Below, one piece after another: positions 8,378-18,900 of a stretch of DNA of 24,910 bases; within the stretch, counting starts at the first letter, position 1, and each line of letters begins with the position of its first letter. Location of the stretch: assembly GCA_943704425.1 (NCBI GenBank), contig CALSCP010002438.1, positions 1 through 24,910 of the forward strand, read 5' to 3'. The notes below the pieces were generated by a model. That model was not told the origin of the DNA. It did not search any database and saw only the letters and a list, made by a program, of their open reading frames with translations. The DNA comes from Ministeria vibrans ATCC 50519 (Eukaryota; Opisthokonta; Filasterea). A program made the position numbers and the translations under genes.

Positions 8378-10474
8378 ATGACTGAGATTGTATCCGACTC
8401 ACAGTTGGAGTTGCTCAATGTGGTTGGACGGGGCAGTTTTGGTGATGTTTACTCGGCGTAAGATGTGCATGTCGAACATCACTTACTCACACACAGAGAA
8501 TGTGTGTCGACTCGTGCAATTGATTTCTTACGTTACATGCTCTCCGTATAGGAGAAATAAGAGCAATGGAGAGACAGTGGCGGTGAAAGTGATCAATCTT
8601 GAGGTGAAACTGTGGCGCTTTGAGCATTCAGTTGAACTTTGACCTATTTTTCCAAACAGGGTTCCGAAGAGGACATTGATGTGGTGAAGAAGGAGCTGAT
8701 ACATCTGAGCGAGTGTAAACATCCCAACATCACCAAGTGAGTGCCGTAAAAGCGTCCGTGGAGCAGTGTGGGGCGCAGTTGGACGCACTGACACTCTCCC
8801 GATCATTGTTAGGTATTTCGGGTCGTTTAACAAAGGGTCAGATGTGTGGATTGTGATGGAATATCTTGCGGGGGGCTCTGCCTATGCACTGGTATGAGAT
8901 GACGGTTAGATGGGAAAAGTTAATGCGTCTTTGTGCAGTACGAAGTGTGCACTTTTGACGAGACACAGATCTCGGTGGTGATGCGCGAAGTGCTCAAGGG
9001 ACTGCGGTATCTGCACGAGAACAAGAAGATCCATCGTGACATTAAAGGTAGTGGCGGAGAGCAAGGTGGTTGGAGGTGCTGAGATGGGCGTTGATGATTA
9101 GGTGCGAACATCCTGTTGGGCAGTGACGGGAGTGTCAAGTTGGGGGATTTTGGAGTGACGGGGCAACTGAGTGAAACAATGCTCCAGCGCAACACAGTTG
9201 TAGGAACGCCTTTCTGGATGGCACCGGAAGTAAGAAACAAGCAGAGACAGGGAGAGAGAAACAAAGTGTATGTATGTGTGTATGTGTGTTTGTGAATGTG
9301 ACAGAGTGAAGGGATTAGAATGAGAGAATGTGTGTGAGTCACTCACTGACATCCTCTCTCTCTCTCTCTCTCTTTGTTGCGCTCAGGTGATTCTGCGGAG
9401 CGGGTACAGCACACCGGCGGACATCTGGTCGGTTGGAATCACTGCGATTGAGTTACTGCTCAAGAGCCCCCCGCTAGCGGCCGACTTCCCACCCATGAAA
9501 GCGATCTTTGAGATCCCCCGTCGTCGCCCCCCTTCGCTTGATGCTCACCCTAATGTCTCGTCGGCCCTGAAAGATTTTGTGCGTGTCACTCTGCAAAAGG
9601 ATCCCACTCGAGTAAGTCCCAAAAAATTAGGGTTTCAGGTTTCTTTGCTTTCTTATGATTATGATTTTGTAGCGGCCGACGGCGAGTGCACTGCTTCAAC
9701 ACGCGTTTATTCCGAGCGAGAAAAAGAAGAAGATTGGGTTGGTGAAGACACTGATTGAGCAGGCGCACCAGCGCAGACTGCTCAACGGTGCAACACAGCT
9801 GCCGTCACGCCCGCACCAGCCGCCGCGTCACGAGACGCGCCCCATTGACGAGTGGGTCTTTGATGAGACTGTGAGGATAGCAGATGAAGAGCAACCGTCG
9901 CGTGCGATTAATGAGGAGCCTGTAAGTGTCCCTGCAACCGTGCCCCATCGTGTCAGTATTGCTGTCCACGCCCAGATTGCATCCGCCGACCCCACCGAAC
10001 AGAACGCCATCTCGTCGGTACGGTGGAATGTAGAAAAGAGTGAGGGAGAAATGCGGGGAAAGAACAATGTGGGTGTGTGTGTGCATATATATTATATAAT
10101 TATAATTATATTATTCTATATATCAATGTGTGTGTGTGTGTGTATGTGTGTATGTGTGTGTGTGTTGTGTGTTTGTTGTGTGCATTCGTGTTAATATATT
10201 TATAATGTCTTTGTGGTGTGTATGCGTGAAAGGAGGAAGAAAAACAAAAGCAAAAAGTGATAGCTCGATTCCTTTGAATGGTTGATATTTGTCTTAGATT
10301 CGTGACGGATTTGCGGCTTTAAGTGAGTCGCGCGCTCTTGAACTTGTGCGCAGCCTTGCCTCGTCACTCTCCCTGTCGCCCGCCGCCTCAACCACAACAG
10401 AGAGTAATCCTCGTGGTGATGCGCTGGTGCTTCTGGATCGTTGGCAGCAGACGCTGGATGAGTTCCGGCGGTGA
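8378..10474 (+). CDS. STE20/germinal-centre-kinase-type Ser/Thr protein kinase
   Basis: Nine exons join in frame: 8378-8457, 8552-8603, 8660-8736, 8813-8891, 8939-9047, 9102-9229, 9387-9611, 9673-10017, 10298-10474, giving 423 residues. All catalytic elements are present: Gly-loop GRGSFG (17-22), K39 in VAVK, helix-C E56, HRDIKGAN with D130 and N135, DFG at 148-150, and the STE20 signature GTPFWMAPE (167-175). The order and wording are closest to MST/Hippo and GCK-III kinases. After the lobe (~265) come a short basic stretch and a low-complexity tail. The last ~58 residues are helical-looking, but I cannot recognise a SARAH domain, so assignment to Hippo versus GCK-III is open. The first exons are tiny and the introns carry TG and TC repeats. 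Predicted cytosolic, active kinase. Confidence 0.94.
9266..9374 (+). repeat. TG and TC tracts in kinase intron 6
   Basis: The intron 9230-9386 holds an interrupted TG/TATG tract (~9266-9300) and a (TC)n tract (~9352-9374) just upstream of its CAG acceptor. Both are in transcript orientation UG and UC. Confidence 0.85.
10071..10185 (+). repeat. TG repeats around an A/T island in kinase intron 8
   Basis: Within intron 10018-10297, TG repeats at 10071-10083 and ~10127-10185 flank an almost pure A/T island (~10085-10122). The TG runs are UG in the transcript. Confidence 0.88.
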
Positions 10475-10579
10475 AATGAAACATGAACTGATTAATACTC
10501 TAAAAAATATTCGACTTGATCCATATAAGTAATTCCAGTTTAATATTACTCTCTCTTTCTGCCTGCCTGTGTGTGTACC

Positions 10580-11830
10580 ATGACTGAAAAGGCAGCTGTT
10601 GCTTCGCGCGACCTTGGGGCTGCGCGACAAGCCTACTCGCTTGGGGACATTGAGGTGCGTCTCATGCAACACTTGCCCGGTTCTGCCGCACTCCGCTGCC
10701 GCACGACTCTCCGCGTGTCCCCTTCGCCTTCCGCTGTGGCCATGCTGAGTCTAGCGAAAGCGCCCATTCCCTCGTGAAACTCTTGCGGTTATCCCTTTCC
10801 CGCTTTTTTTTTTTTTTTCTCTCTCCACTCTTTGAGTCTTCGCACTGCAAGCCGTCCCCCCTCCTCACCTGCACTTGGAGGGGGCAGTGACCGTGCGGAG
10901 AGCAGGGCCGTGTCGCGTCGGCGTAGCTGGGCTGCGAGTGGCGCCATGAGAGCGTCGTCGTCTTACGCAAACCCCATTCTTCTACTTGTAGCTCTCCCGT
11001 ATCGCCCACGAGGCAGGAGCGCCCGAGAAGCACACCAAGGGCGGCGACCACATCCGCAGCGTGATTCTTGGCGGTCTGGATGGCATTATCACGACGTTTG
11101 CTGTGGTCTCGGCGGTGGCGGGCGCCTCGTTGGCGTCTCAAGTGGTGCTCATTATGGGCTTTGCCAACCTGCTGGCCGACGGCATCAGCATGGGCTTTGG
11201 CGACGCCATCAGTAGCAATGCCGAGCTGCTTTTTGTGAAGAAGGAGCGCGCGCGCGAGATGTGGGAGATGGAGAACAACCCTGAGGGAGAGATTCGCGAG
11301 ATGATTGAGATTTACACGGCGGCGGGCGTTGAAGAACAGGACGCCGAGCTGATTCTCACGACGATGGCCAAGTACACAGACTTCTTCGTGGACCACATGC
11401 TGGTCTTGGAGTTGGGCATGATGCCGCCGGACGACGACGACAACCCCTGGAAGGGCGGCTTTGTCACGTTTATCTCCTTCCTCATCTTCGGCACGATCCC
11501 CCTTCTCTCCTACGCCATCTTCAACACCATCAACTTTAGCGGCTTTGACCCTAAATTTCTCATTGCCTGCATTCTCACTGGCTGTGCTCTCTTCTGTCTC
11601 GGTTCCTTTAACGTATGCGGAAACCAACACAATATTAGGAAGTGTACTCATCTCTCTCCTCATCTCTCTCCCTGTTCTGTTTCACCCAGTCTCGTTTTAA
11701 CAGCCAAAAGTGGTACATTGGTGGCCTCTGGATTCTGTTCAATGGCGGTGTGGCTGCCGCTGCCTCATATGTCATTGGGCTGCTCGTTTCAAAGATCGTC
11801 GGTGACGGCGACGAATGTTCTACTCCCTGA
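10580..11830 (+). CDS. VIT1/CCC1-family vacuolar iron (manganese) transporter
   Basis: Three exons, 10580-10654, 10992-11612 and 11690-11830, give 278 residues. TM1 holds the family hallmark GGLDGIITTFA (D55). TM2 (ANLLADGISMGFGDAIS) leads into a cytosolic Glu-rich, Met-containing helical domain (~100-165), the metal-binding part in characterised VIT1 proteins. A short DDDD insert follows. TM3, TM4 and TM5 come next; TM5 carries FNGGVAAAASYVIG, as expected. Five membrane segments match the family fold. Known role: H+-coupled export of Fe2+/Mn2+ from the cytosol into vacuoles. The first intron is 337 bp and includes a T15 run (10804-10818). The metal actually moved cannot be told from sequence. 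Confidence 0.92.
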
Positions 11831-12094
11831 GTCATTTCTTAAATTAATCGATTGAAAAGGTTTTTTATTTTTGTCTTCTTGACCAAAAGGCCACCCCCAT
11901 CTCACTCATCTGACCTCTCAGCAATACATCTCGAACGAACGCAGCGAAGATGTTAATCAATCATGTTCCCAAACGAACTAATAATAACTATAATCTATAT
12001 TATGATTATTATCAAAAATCACACTTTTACCATTCAGTGAGTCGCAGTACACCAGTGTGCTTCAAAACCCTCCTGTTGATTACGATTGTGCGCG
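11831..12094 (+). other. Intergenic spacer after the VIT gene
   Basis: 264 bp, AT-rich from 11940 to 12020. It presumably contains the VIT 3' end and the promoter of the next gene. No RNA gene or coding exon is visible, and in particular no upstream glutamate-dehydrogenase coding sequence. Confidence 0.5.
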
Positions 12095-12287
12095 ATGCGG
12101 TCGCCTCTGGTTGTGGTCGTGGCTGTTGCGTCGCTCTCGCTGTGCACTCTCGCGACGGGCCACAGTGTGCTGGGCGCACGCCGCCCCCCGACAGTTGTGA
12201 AGAAGCTCACAGGTGTGGTCTATGAGGCTGTCATGCGGAGCGTGGTCTCTTCTGTGCCTTGCATTTGATGTAAATGTCGCTGACGCT

Positions 12288-12322
<35 letters not shown>

Positions 12323-12691
12323 GACGAAACTGCCGCTGTGCACAATTTCCAACCGTTTGAGCACTGCGATCGTGTCACTGTCTGCAGATATGATGAAGAG
12401 CAGCACACTTTTTGAGCGGGAGTCACTGCGCCGTGCAGTTCTGACTGCTTATTGTCCCTCCGTGCTCGTTGAGACCTTTGGTAAGAGACAGTTTGCCCAT
12501 TCCGCAGCGTGAACTGACATACACATGTTTGGGCAGGATTGGACAAGATTGCAAGCAACGTCCCTGAGACATACATGCGCGCCATTTTCTGCAAGTATCT
12601 CTCGTCGCGCTTTGTCTACCAGGCGGGTCTGGAGTTTTCGCCCTTTTCTTTCTTCGACTTCCTTACTGACCTGCAGGCCAAGTACTCTTGA
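12095..12691 (+). CDS. Orphan NAD-glutamate-dehydrogenase C-terminal segment, first exon uncertain
   Basis: The confident part is exon 12324-12480 joined by GTAAGA...CAG to 12537-12691 (TGA). It encodes ~104 residues including VPETYMRAIF, SSRFVYQAGLEFSPF and FFDFLTDLQ. These match, from memory, the extreme C-terminus of the large NAD-dependent GDH2 family (>1000 residues). The catalytic domains are absent: the VIT gene ends only 264 bp upstream. The likely first exon starts at ATG 12095 and encodes a signal-peptide-like MRSPLVVVVAVASLSLCTLA. Its most obvious donor (after ACAG, 12209) puts the GDH reading out of frame; a weaker in-frame donor is GTGAAG near 12194. A 27-T run precedes the acceptor. 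It could be a small secreted protein derived from GDH2, a gene remnant or a misassembly. Confidence 0.6.
12291..12317 (+). repeat. T27 homopolymer before the acceptor of the GDH-like gene
   Basis: A run of 27 T directly precedes ACACAG at 12318-12323. It acts as an extreme polypyrimidine tract; its length could be a sequencing or assembly error. Confidence 0.9.
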
Positions 12692-12720
12692 GTCTATTCC
12701 ACTATTCTGTGTCATGTTTG

Positions 12721-12755
<35 letters not shown>
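12721..12755 (+). repeat. (GT)n microsatellite in a convergent intergenic space
   Basis: About 17 GT units lie in the 119-bp space between the GDH-like stop (12691) and the mL45 stop (12811), probably in a 3' UTR. Confidence 0.9.
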
Positions 12756-12756
<1 letters not shown>

Positions 12757-12810
12757 CGAGTGAACGAATCAGAATAGAAATTGGAGGAAATTGAATTGTA
12801 CACTTGAGAA

Positions 12811-14285
12811 TCAGGACGGACTCGCCTTCGTCTTCTTCTTCTTCTTCTTGTTGTTCTTGGGGCTCGCTGGTGCATCGCCAGGAGTGCTACCAGTAGTCTG
12901 CTTGGGAGCCTCAGACGAAGGGTGGGCGGATTGTGCCTTGCGGGTGGGAGCAGCAGGGGAAGGGGAGGGGGAAGAGGAGGTCGAGGGTTCGGGTTGGCGC
13001 AGTTTGCTCAAAACGCGCCAGGCACTGTCGGGGAGAGACACATGTCGCTCAAACACAATGCATTCAACGACGGGCTTCACCAGGTCCGGGTGTCCCGATA
13101 GGAGGCGATGACGTGCGTCGTAGACCGCATTGCGCTGTAGAAGGACAGAAAAACAAGCGGGCGAAAAAAAAAAGTTAAAAAGAAAATTAATAATAATAAT
13201 TATTAATTATATTGATATAAAAATAAATAAGAGAGAGAAACAAATAGAGCAACCGAGAGCGAGAGACGTACACACACCCAAATTCAGACATACAACGTAA
13301 GACTGACCTGCTCAGTGTGCATTTTGACGGTCGCTTGGATCCACAGATCTTCTTTGGATTCGACGGGAATTGCAGCAACATGAAGGACTTCCGGATCGGA
13401 AACGGAGCGCTAAAGAGACAGAGCAAGAATCAAAAGAAGTAGTACAATTTAATATATAATTATATATATTAAAATGTATACCACAAATTCAAAGAAGCGA
13501 TTGTGATTGCCTGCAAGCACAGACGATTGGAGTTGCACAAACAGTTGGGGTGTCGTGAGATTTTCAAGCGTTTCGGTGTCGCGTCTGCAAACGACACATA
13601 ACTGTCAATACATACAAGACCAGTCGCGTCTTTTCTTACGCCACAATTGCCCGTGTCATGTCCATGTAAAGGGATTGGGCTTCCAAAGCAAACTCTTTCT
13701 GAAAACAGCCAAAAGCGATCAGACAGGAGGAGTGCGATCAGTGGTCACCGTCAAACCTGATTGAACCCTTTCAAGTGCTTGCGCGCATGGAATATCGACA
13801 CGTACTTGCGCAAGACCATCTTCCAGTCGTGGATGTAGGCGCTGATGCCTTCGCGAGAGAGCAACGAGCGTCGCTATGAGATGAGTGTCAGACGAACCGT
13901 TCAAACACGTCTGCTCTTCACACTGGTCTGGTTGGGGCCAGACAGGCGTTGCGGTACCTTGACAGGAGGCATATAGTCGTCGACAACGCCCCCGAGCGAG
14001 GCCAGAACAGGACGTCGCATGGACTGGCGGGAGGAGAGGCGTGAGCATTTTGGGCGACGGCGAGAGGGACGCCGCGCACGCGAACGCAGCCGGGCGGCCG
14101 TGCGCACCTACCTGCATTTCGATTTGTGCCTTGGGGTCGCTCATCTGCGCCATCTGCAGCTTCTTGGAGAAGCGCGAAGCCTTGGATGTCGGCTCTGGCT
14201 TTTCCGGGACGGTGACGACGAAACGGCGAGGAGCGCAGAGCAGCGCTGCCGATCGGGCGCGACTGGCCCTGAGCAGCAGAGACAT
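12811..14285 (-). CDS. MRPL45: Mitochondrial large-subunit ribosomal protein mL45 (Tim44-like domain)
   Basis: Seven exons join in frame: 14112-14285, 13958-14023, 13757-13873, 13640-13698, 13482-13584, 13308-13409, 12811-13134, giving 314 residues (the family is ~300). The start MSLLLRASRARSAALL with many Arg and no acid is a mitochondrial presequence. The middle carries the Tim44-like fold of MRPL45/MBA1; the clearest piece is WIQATVKMHTEQRNAVYD followed by VVECIVFERHV and a conserved W. Known role: large-subunit protein near the polypeptide exit that tethers mitoribosomes to the inner membrane. After ~252 comes a Ser/Pro/Ala-rich, disordered tail ending in a Lys-rich NNKKKKKKTKASPS, not typical of the family. 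It is head-to-head with MBF1 (177 bp) and tail-to-tail with the GDH-like gene. Confidence 0.9.
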
Positions 14286-14462
14286 GGTCACGCGTGAAAC
14301 ACTGCCGAGGAGATGAGTAAAACTATTCTTAACTTAGGACAATAGGACTTTGCAATACCATTGCATAAGGTAAGGGAGACTTTTGTCTTTTCGCTCGACT
14401 CATTGATCAATCACTCGACTGACTGACTGACTCTCACTATTTTAATTTCTTTTTCTAACAGC
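14286..14462. promoter_or_regulatory. Divergent promoter space, mL45 / MBF1
   Basis: 177 bp between divergent start codons. It contains a perfect 10-bp palindrome ATTGATCAAT (14402-14411) followed by four GACT units (14417-14432). The AG at 14460-14461, preceded by a T/C tract, looks like a 3' splice site two bases before the MBF1 ATG, so part of the space may be a leader intron. Confidence 0.5.
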
Positions 14463-15458
14463 ATGTCAAAACGTCTTGAAAGTAACGCCGACTGGGATTC
14501 AGTCACTGTGCTCGGTCGACCTGGCGCCGGCGCGGTATGGATGCATTTGTGAGAAGTGTTTTGCTCGACCGAATGTGACGGCGATTGCTTGCTTGCGACT
14601 GATGCGGCTCGCGATGCGATGCTGCAGGCGAGCATTCCCCCCCTCTAGCGACTCGCCGTGTGCTACTCGCCTGTTTGAAAGAACGCTCTTTTTTTTTTCT
14701 TTAATATAAGAAATGGATTTCACTCACACATCGACTTGTAGGGCAAAGGAAAGCACGCGGCTGTGACATCTGCCATGCGAAAGGGCGACGGTGTGGATAC
14801 CGTCAAGAAGTGTAAGCAAGCCCCGACAGACTTGTTTTTCAAGCGAGTGTCATATTTCAAAGTTCGCCACTGCGAATCCATTCCGAAACAGCCGTCCCCA
14901 GCGCGCCCCGGCCTGAGTGGGGTGGCGCCGCACATAACCTGTATTGCGTGGGATCCTCCCGCAGCATTTTGCGTGTGCAGGTTGCGTTAACGCGCCGCTC
15001 AACGGAAAAAACGAGAAAAACGAGAAAAAAAATAATATTAATAATTTTACATTTGCCTCTGCTGTGCTCGCCAATGGCGTCTACGGCGGGGTGCGTGCAC
15101 ACGACGCAGGCACGGCGCGGTGGGTGATCTGTGCATGGGCTGCATTCGCCAGAGGGGCTCGTGTGTGCTGCGCAGTGCTGTCGTTCCCTTCTCATCCGTC
15201 TCGTCTTCTCTTGTCTCTCTCCCATCGCAGTCGGCGGAGGCGAAAACCGCGCCCACTCGTCGTCGATCGACACAGCCAAGCTGGACCGCGAGACGGACGC
15301 GATGCAGCGTACGTTGAGATCCCGCACGCAGCACTCCATTGTCTGATGTACTGTTTGTGTAGACGATCGTGTTTCGCTGAGCGTCGGCAAGGCCATTCAG
15401 CAGGGCCGCATGGCACTGTCTATGACTCAAAAAGATCTAGCAACGGTATGTTCGTGTA

Positions 15459-15489
<31 letters not shown>

Positions 15490-15763
15490 TTGACACCAAC
15501 GTGGTGTGCCATTCTAACTGGACTCTTTCTTCTTCAGAAAATCAACGAAAAACCGACAGTGATCAACGAGTACGAGGCGGGTCGCGCCATTCCCAACCAA
15601 CAAGGTGCGATTGGCGGTGCTTCACTACTTTGCTTTGTTCTTATGATCTTATGCTTGTGTGTATGTGTCTTTAGTGTTGTCGAAGATTGAGCGAGCAATC
15701 AAGGTGAAACTTCGCGGAAAGGACATTGGTTCACCATTGGCCGGTCCGTCCAAGAAGAAGTAG
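14463..15763 (+). CDS. MBF1: Multiprotein-bridging factor 1
   Basis: Six exons, 14463-14534, 14742-14811, 15231-15308, 15363-15445, 15538-15604 and 15675-15763, give 152 residues (family ~148). The N-terminal MBF1 domain begins with DWDSVTVLGRP and includes LDRETDAM. The cro/C1-type helix-turn-helix follows, with MTQKDLATKINEKPTVINEY, YEAGRAIPNQQVLSKIERA and KLRGKDIG, ending in SKKK. Known role: a conserved coactivator linking transcription factors to TBP, also tied to ribosome-collision frameshift control in yeast. Five introns in a 459-nt coding sequence is dense; intron 2 is 419 bp, much longer than the gene's exons. The gene shares its upstream region with mL45. Confidence 0.97.
15457..15490 (+). 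repeat. (TG)n in MBF1 intron 4
   Basis: TG repeat with one TATG start, close to the donor of intron 15446-15537; UG in the transcript. Confidence 0.9.
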
Positions 15764-15949
15764 GCGATATCGAGACGGCTGGTACATGTTCGTCGTCCGT
15801 TTCCACTTGGGAACGTGTCAGTGTGCGTGTGCGGGGATGGAAATGACAGAGAGAGGAAGGAGTAGAGATTGTAAAGAAGTTTCCCAAGTTCAAAACTATC
15901 GTCGAAAATCGAAATAGTATTATTCATCGTTGTTAATTGCCCTGCCAAC
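15764..15949 (+). promoter_or_regulatory. Spacer between MBF1 and the importin gene
   Basis: 186 bp holding the MBF1 3' end and the importin promoter. It contains short TG and GA-rich stretches. No clear poly(A) signal or TATA box is seen. Confidence 0.45.
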
Positions 15950-18900
15950 ATGGAAGAACAAGAGCTGCTTCAGACACTCGCCAATACGTTCTGTGCAGAC
16001 GCCACACTGCGCAAGGCCGCGGAAGCTCAATTGCTGCAAGTATGCCTCGCTCTGGTCCTGCTGCGGCCTCCTCCCTCTCTTCCCTCCCGTGCGACCATGT
16101 GTCGACACATGTACACAGCCCCCTGGGCAGTGTACTTTCCCAATCTCCCTGTCAGAAGGCATTCTTGGCCGTTTCCAAATTGACTTGTTCAACTCCACGT
16201 GAAACTCCTCCTGTACCTCTATTTGATGCGTTCTGCCGCCGAGCCCACTCCTTACAATGGGTGACACCCTACAGTGCCCCGAATTGAGCTCCTGCGACTG
16301 CTCCCATCGGCTCTTCCGCTCCTGACACATTTTTTTCTCCTTTCACCGCAGTTCAACTCGGCACCCGCCTTTCCCGTCTACCTCCTGCGACTGTCTGCCG
16401 CCGAGGGTGCCGATCCCCAGTGTCGGCTCGCGGGCTCCATTTATCTGAAGAATCTTGTTGTGAAGTACTGGCGACCACGCGCAGACCCAACCGTCTTCTG
16501 CATCAGCGACGACGACAAGGCCGTCATCCGCAGCAACATCATCAGTGCGGTTGTGAGCGTGTCCGACAATCGCCAGTACGATTATATATCGATGCAGTTA
16601 TAGTTATGGTGTGTGTGTGTGTGTGTGTGTATGTTTTTCTGTGTGTACGTTTGTTGTGTGTGTGTGTGTGTGTCATTCGTATGAGAGACTAAGGAGATAG
16701 TGCGTCTGTTTTTTGCGCAGGAGGGAAATGCTTTTGTTGGTGCTTGTTGAGGTCTTTAACCAAGACTTTTGCAAGGGACTTTTCAACGAGAGTGTTGATC
16801 AACTGACAACACTACTGAGCGAACACGCCAACAACGTCACCGTGCTCCCGTCCGTTCTTCTCTGTGTCTATCAGCTCATCAAGGCATTCAAGTACTCACA
16901 GAACCGTTCGGCCCTATTCAATGCGCTTGCGGTGCTCTTGCCCCCACTGCTGGCCGTCACTTCGGCGCACATGGACAATTCGCTTGAGCACGCCTACCTC
17001 CACCACACGGCCATCAAAATTATCTACGGAGCCTTGCAGGTACTGAACTGGTTGGTTCTCATTGCTCTCTTCTCATGGGAGTGTGCTTTTTTGTTTCCAG
17101 TTTGATCTCCCCGAGTGCCTGGCTCAGCAGGACATGCTTGATGCGTGGGTGCAGCTGTGCCTACGCATTGTCGCCATGCCCATTCCCGAGCAAGTGCTGT
17201 GCGACCATGAGCACGATTTGGCCGTACGCCCTCTCTTGCACCCCTTTCCTCCTCTCACTTTATTCTGTTCTTTTCTTTCCTTCCTCCCTTTCGGCAGTGT
17301 GTCACCGAGACCCCTTGGGCCAAGGCACAAAAGTGGTCGGCAGCAGTCATTGAGCGACTCTTTGAAAGGTATACTACGCACAGTGGGAAGGACGTGTTCC
17401 TACACACCTCACAATTCGCTCTTGCTTGTCTTTCCCTCCTTTTGCTTGCGTGTGACAGATATGGACATGAGGGGATGTGCGAAGACTGCTACCAGGGATT
17501 TGCCAAGGAATTTCCCCTGCGCTACTCCGAGTCCATCGTCAACACCTTTATGGGTGTTCTCACTGCCTCTCGAAACGGCGCGTACCTTTCGCCACGCGTT
17601 CTCCACAAGATCCTGTCCTACTTGAAGAATGCGTACGCGCGGCCCGTCTCACGTGCCTCCGTCTTCTTCTTCTTATCGCGTTCATTCTCTCTCACGTAGT
17701 ATCACACACAAGGTGCCGTGGCAGCTCCTGCGCCCCAATCTCAACAGCTTGATCATGCAAATCATTTGGCCCCTCTTTGCCAGTTCGCACGAGAGCATGG
17801 AGCTCTTCCACGACGACCCTGTTGAGTACATTCGTTCACGTGTACGACCAATAACATGTCGCGATGACCCGGGCAACGCTTACAAATGCATTTTTTTCCC
17901 CCTCTTTATCATTTTCTTTCGTTCTCCTCCGTTGCTCTTTCCCTCTTTCTCCCCATCCCTTTCTTTCTTTATCTACTTTGTCTTTTCTCCTTTTGTTTGT
18001 TTCCTTCCTCTTTGTATATAGTTTGACGTATACAACGACTTGCGTGATCCAGTGACTGCAGCGACGGCGTTTGTGGCCGAGTTGGTGCGGACGCGTCGCA
18101 AGCACTCGCTGGGAATGCTGATCCAGTTGATTCAGACGACACTGACCCAGTGCCTCAACATGGAGGATTACTCGGTGATGTGCGAGGGCGAAGACCAGCT
18201 GACGGGCTTGCAGCGCTTTGATGCTGCTCTGCATCTGTGCGGGGTGCTGTCCAACGATATTGTCAAGCTCAACCGCAAGGATCAACCGGGCCTCGTTGAC
18301 TTCTTCTTCTCGACCTTTGTCACGCCGTTGCTCACGGGAACCCACCCGGCTGGCCGCGACCATGCCATTCTACGTTTCCGTGCGTGCTTTGTGGCTCAAC
18401 GCTTCTTAGGCGAATCTGCCTTCAAGAACCGTCAGGTGTACGAGGAGTGCGTGCTGGCGACGCTCAATCGCGGTCTTGATGTCCACGAGACACTTCCGGT
18501 GCGCATGGTTGCTTTCATGGCCATTCAGATGAGCACTTCCCAGCCGCTGAGTAAGTGCACTTGTCTCTTGTTTCTCATAGTTGGATTTTGAATAATATTG
18601 GTCTGTCTTCTATTGTGCATAATTTTGCATAGGCAAACAAATCATTCTTGATCGAATTGAAGCAATCATTCTGGAGCTGTTGAACCTGACGAGAGCCATT
18701 GAATGCGACGAACTCCCCTCTGTGTTAACGTGTCTGCTGCGAGAGTACGCACTGCAGTTGGGTGGACTGGTTCCGCGCATTCTTCAGAGTCTGTCGACTC
18801 TGCTGGTTGAGGTGGTTGATCAGGGCGTGGGTCCCGAGGACGACCCCGAGGGCGCACGAGGTACGCAGACAAAGTGCATCTCCGCTTGAGACGCGCACGT

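Noticed and set aside
10662-11663. 333-codon minus-strand ORF opposite the iron-transporter gene
   Set aside because: It runs through the intron and exon 2 of a clear VIT-family gene and has His/Arg/Asp-rich, repeat-like composition. It is an antisense shadow.
12213-12512. Unspliced reading through the T27 run (poly-Phe) as the start of the GDH-like protein
   Set aside because: The poly-Phe is simply the polypyrimidine tract before an ACACAG acceptor. Splicing there is more natural, though an ATG at 12222 keeps it formally open.
14857-15396. 179-codon minus-strand ORF opposite MBF1
   Set aside because: It spans MBF1 exons and introns on the opposite strand with no recognisable domain.
14944-15690. 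248-codon plus-strand ORF through MBF1 introns
   Set aside because: It mixes intron and out-of-frame exon sequence including the TG repeat. The spliced MBF1 frame fully explains the exons.
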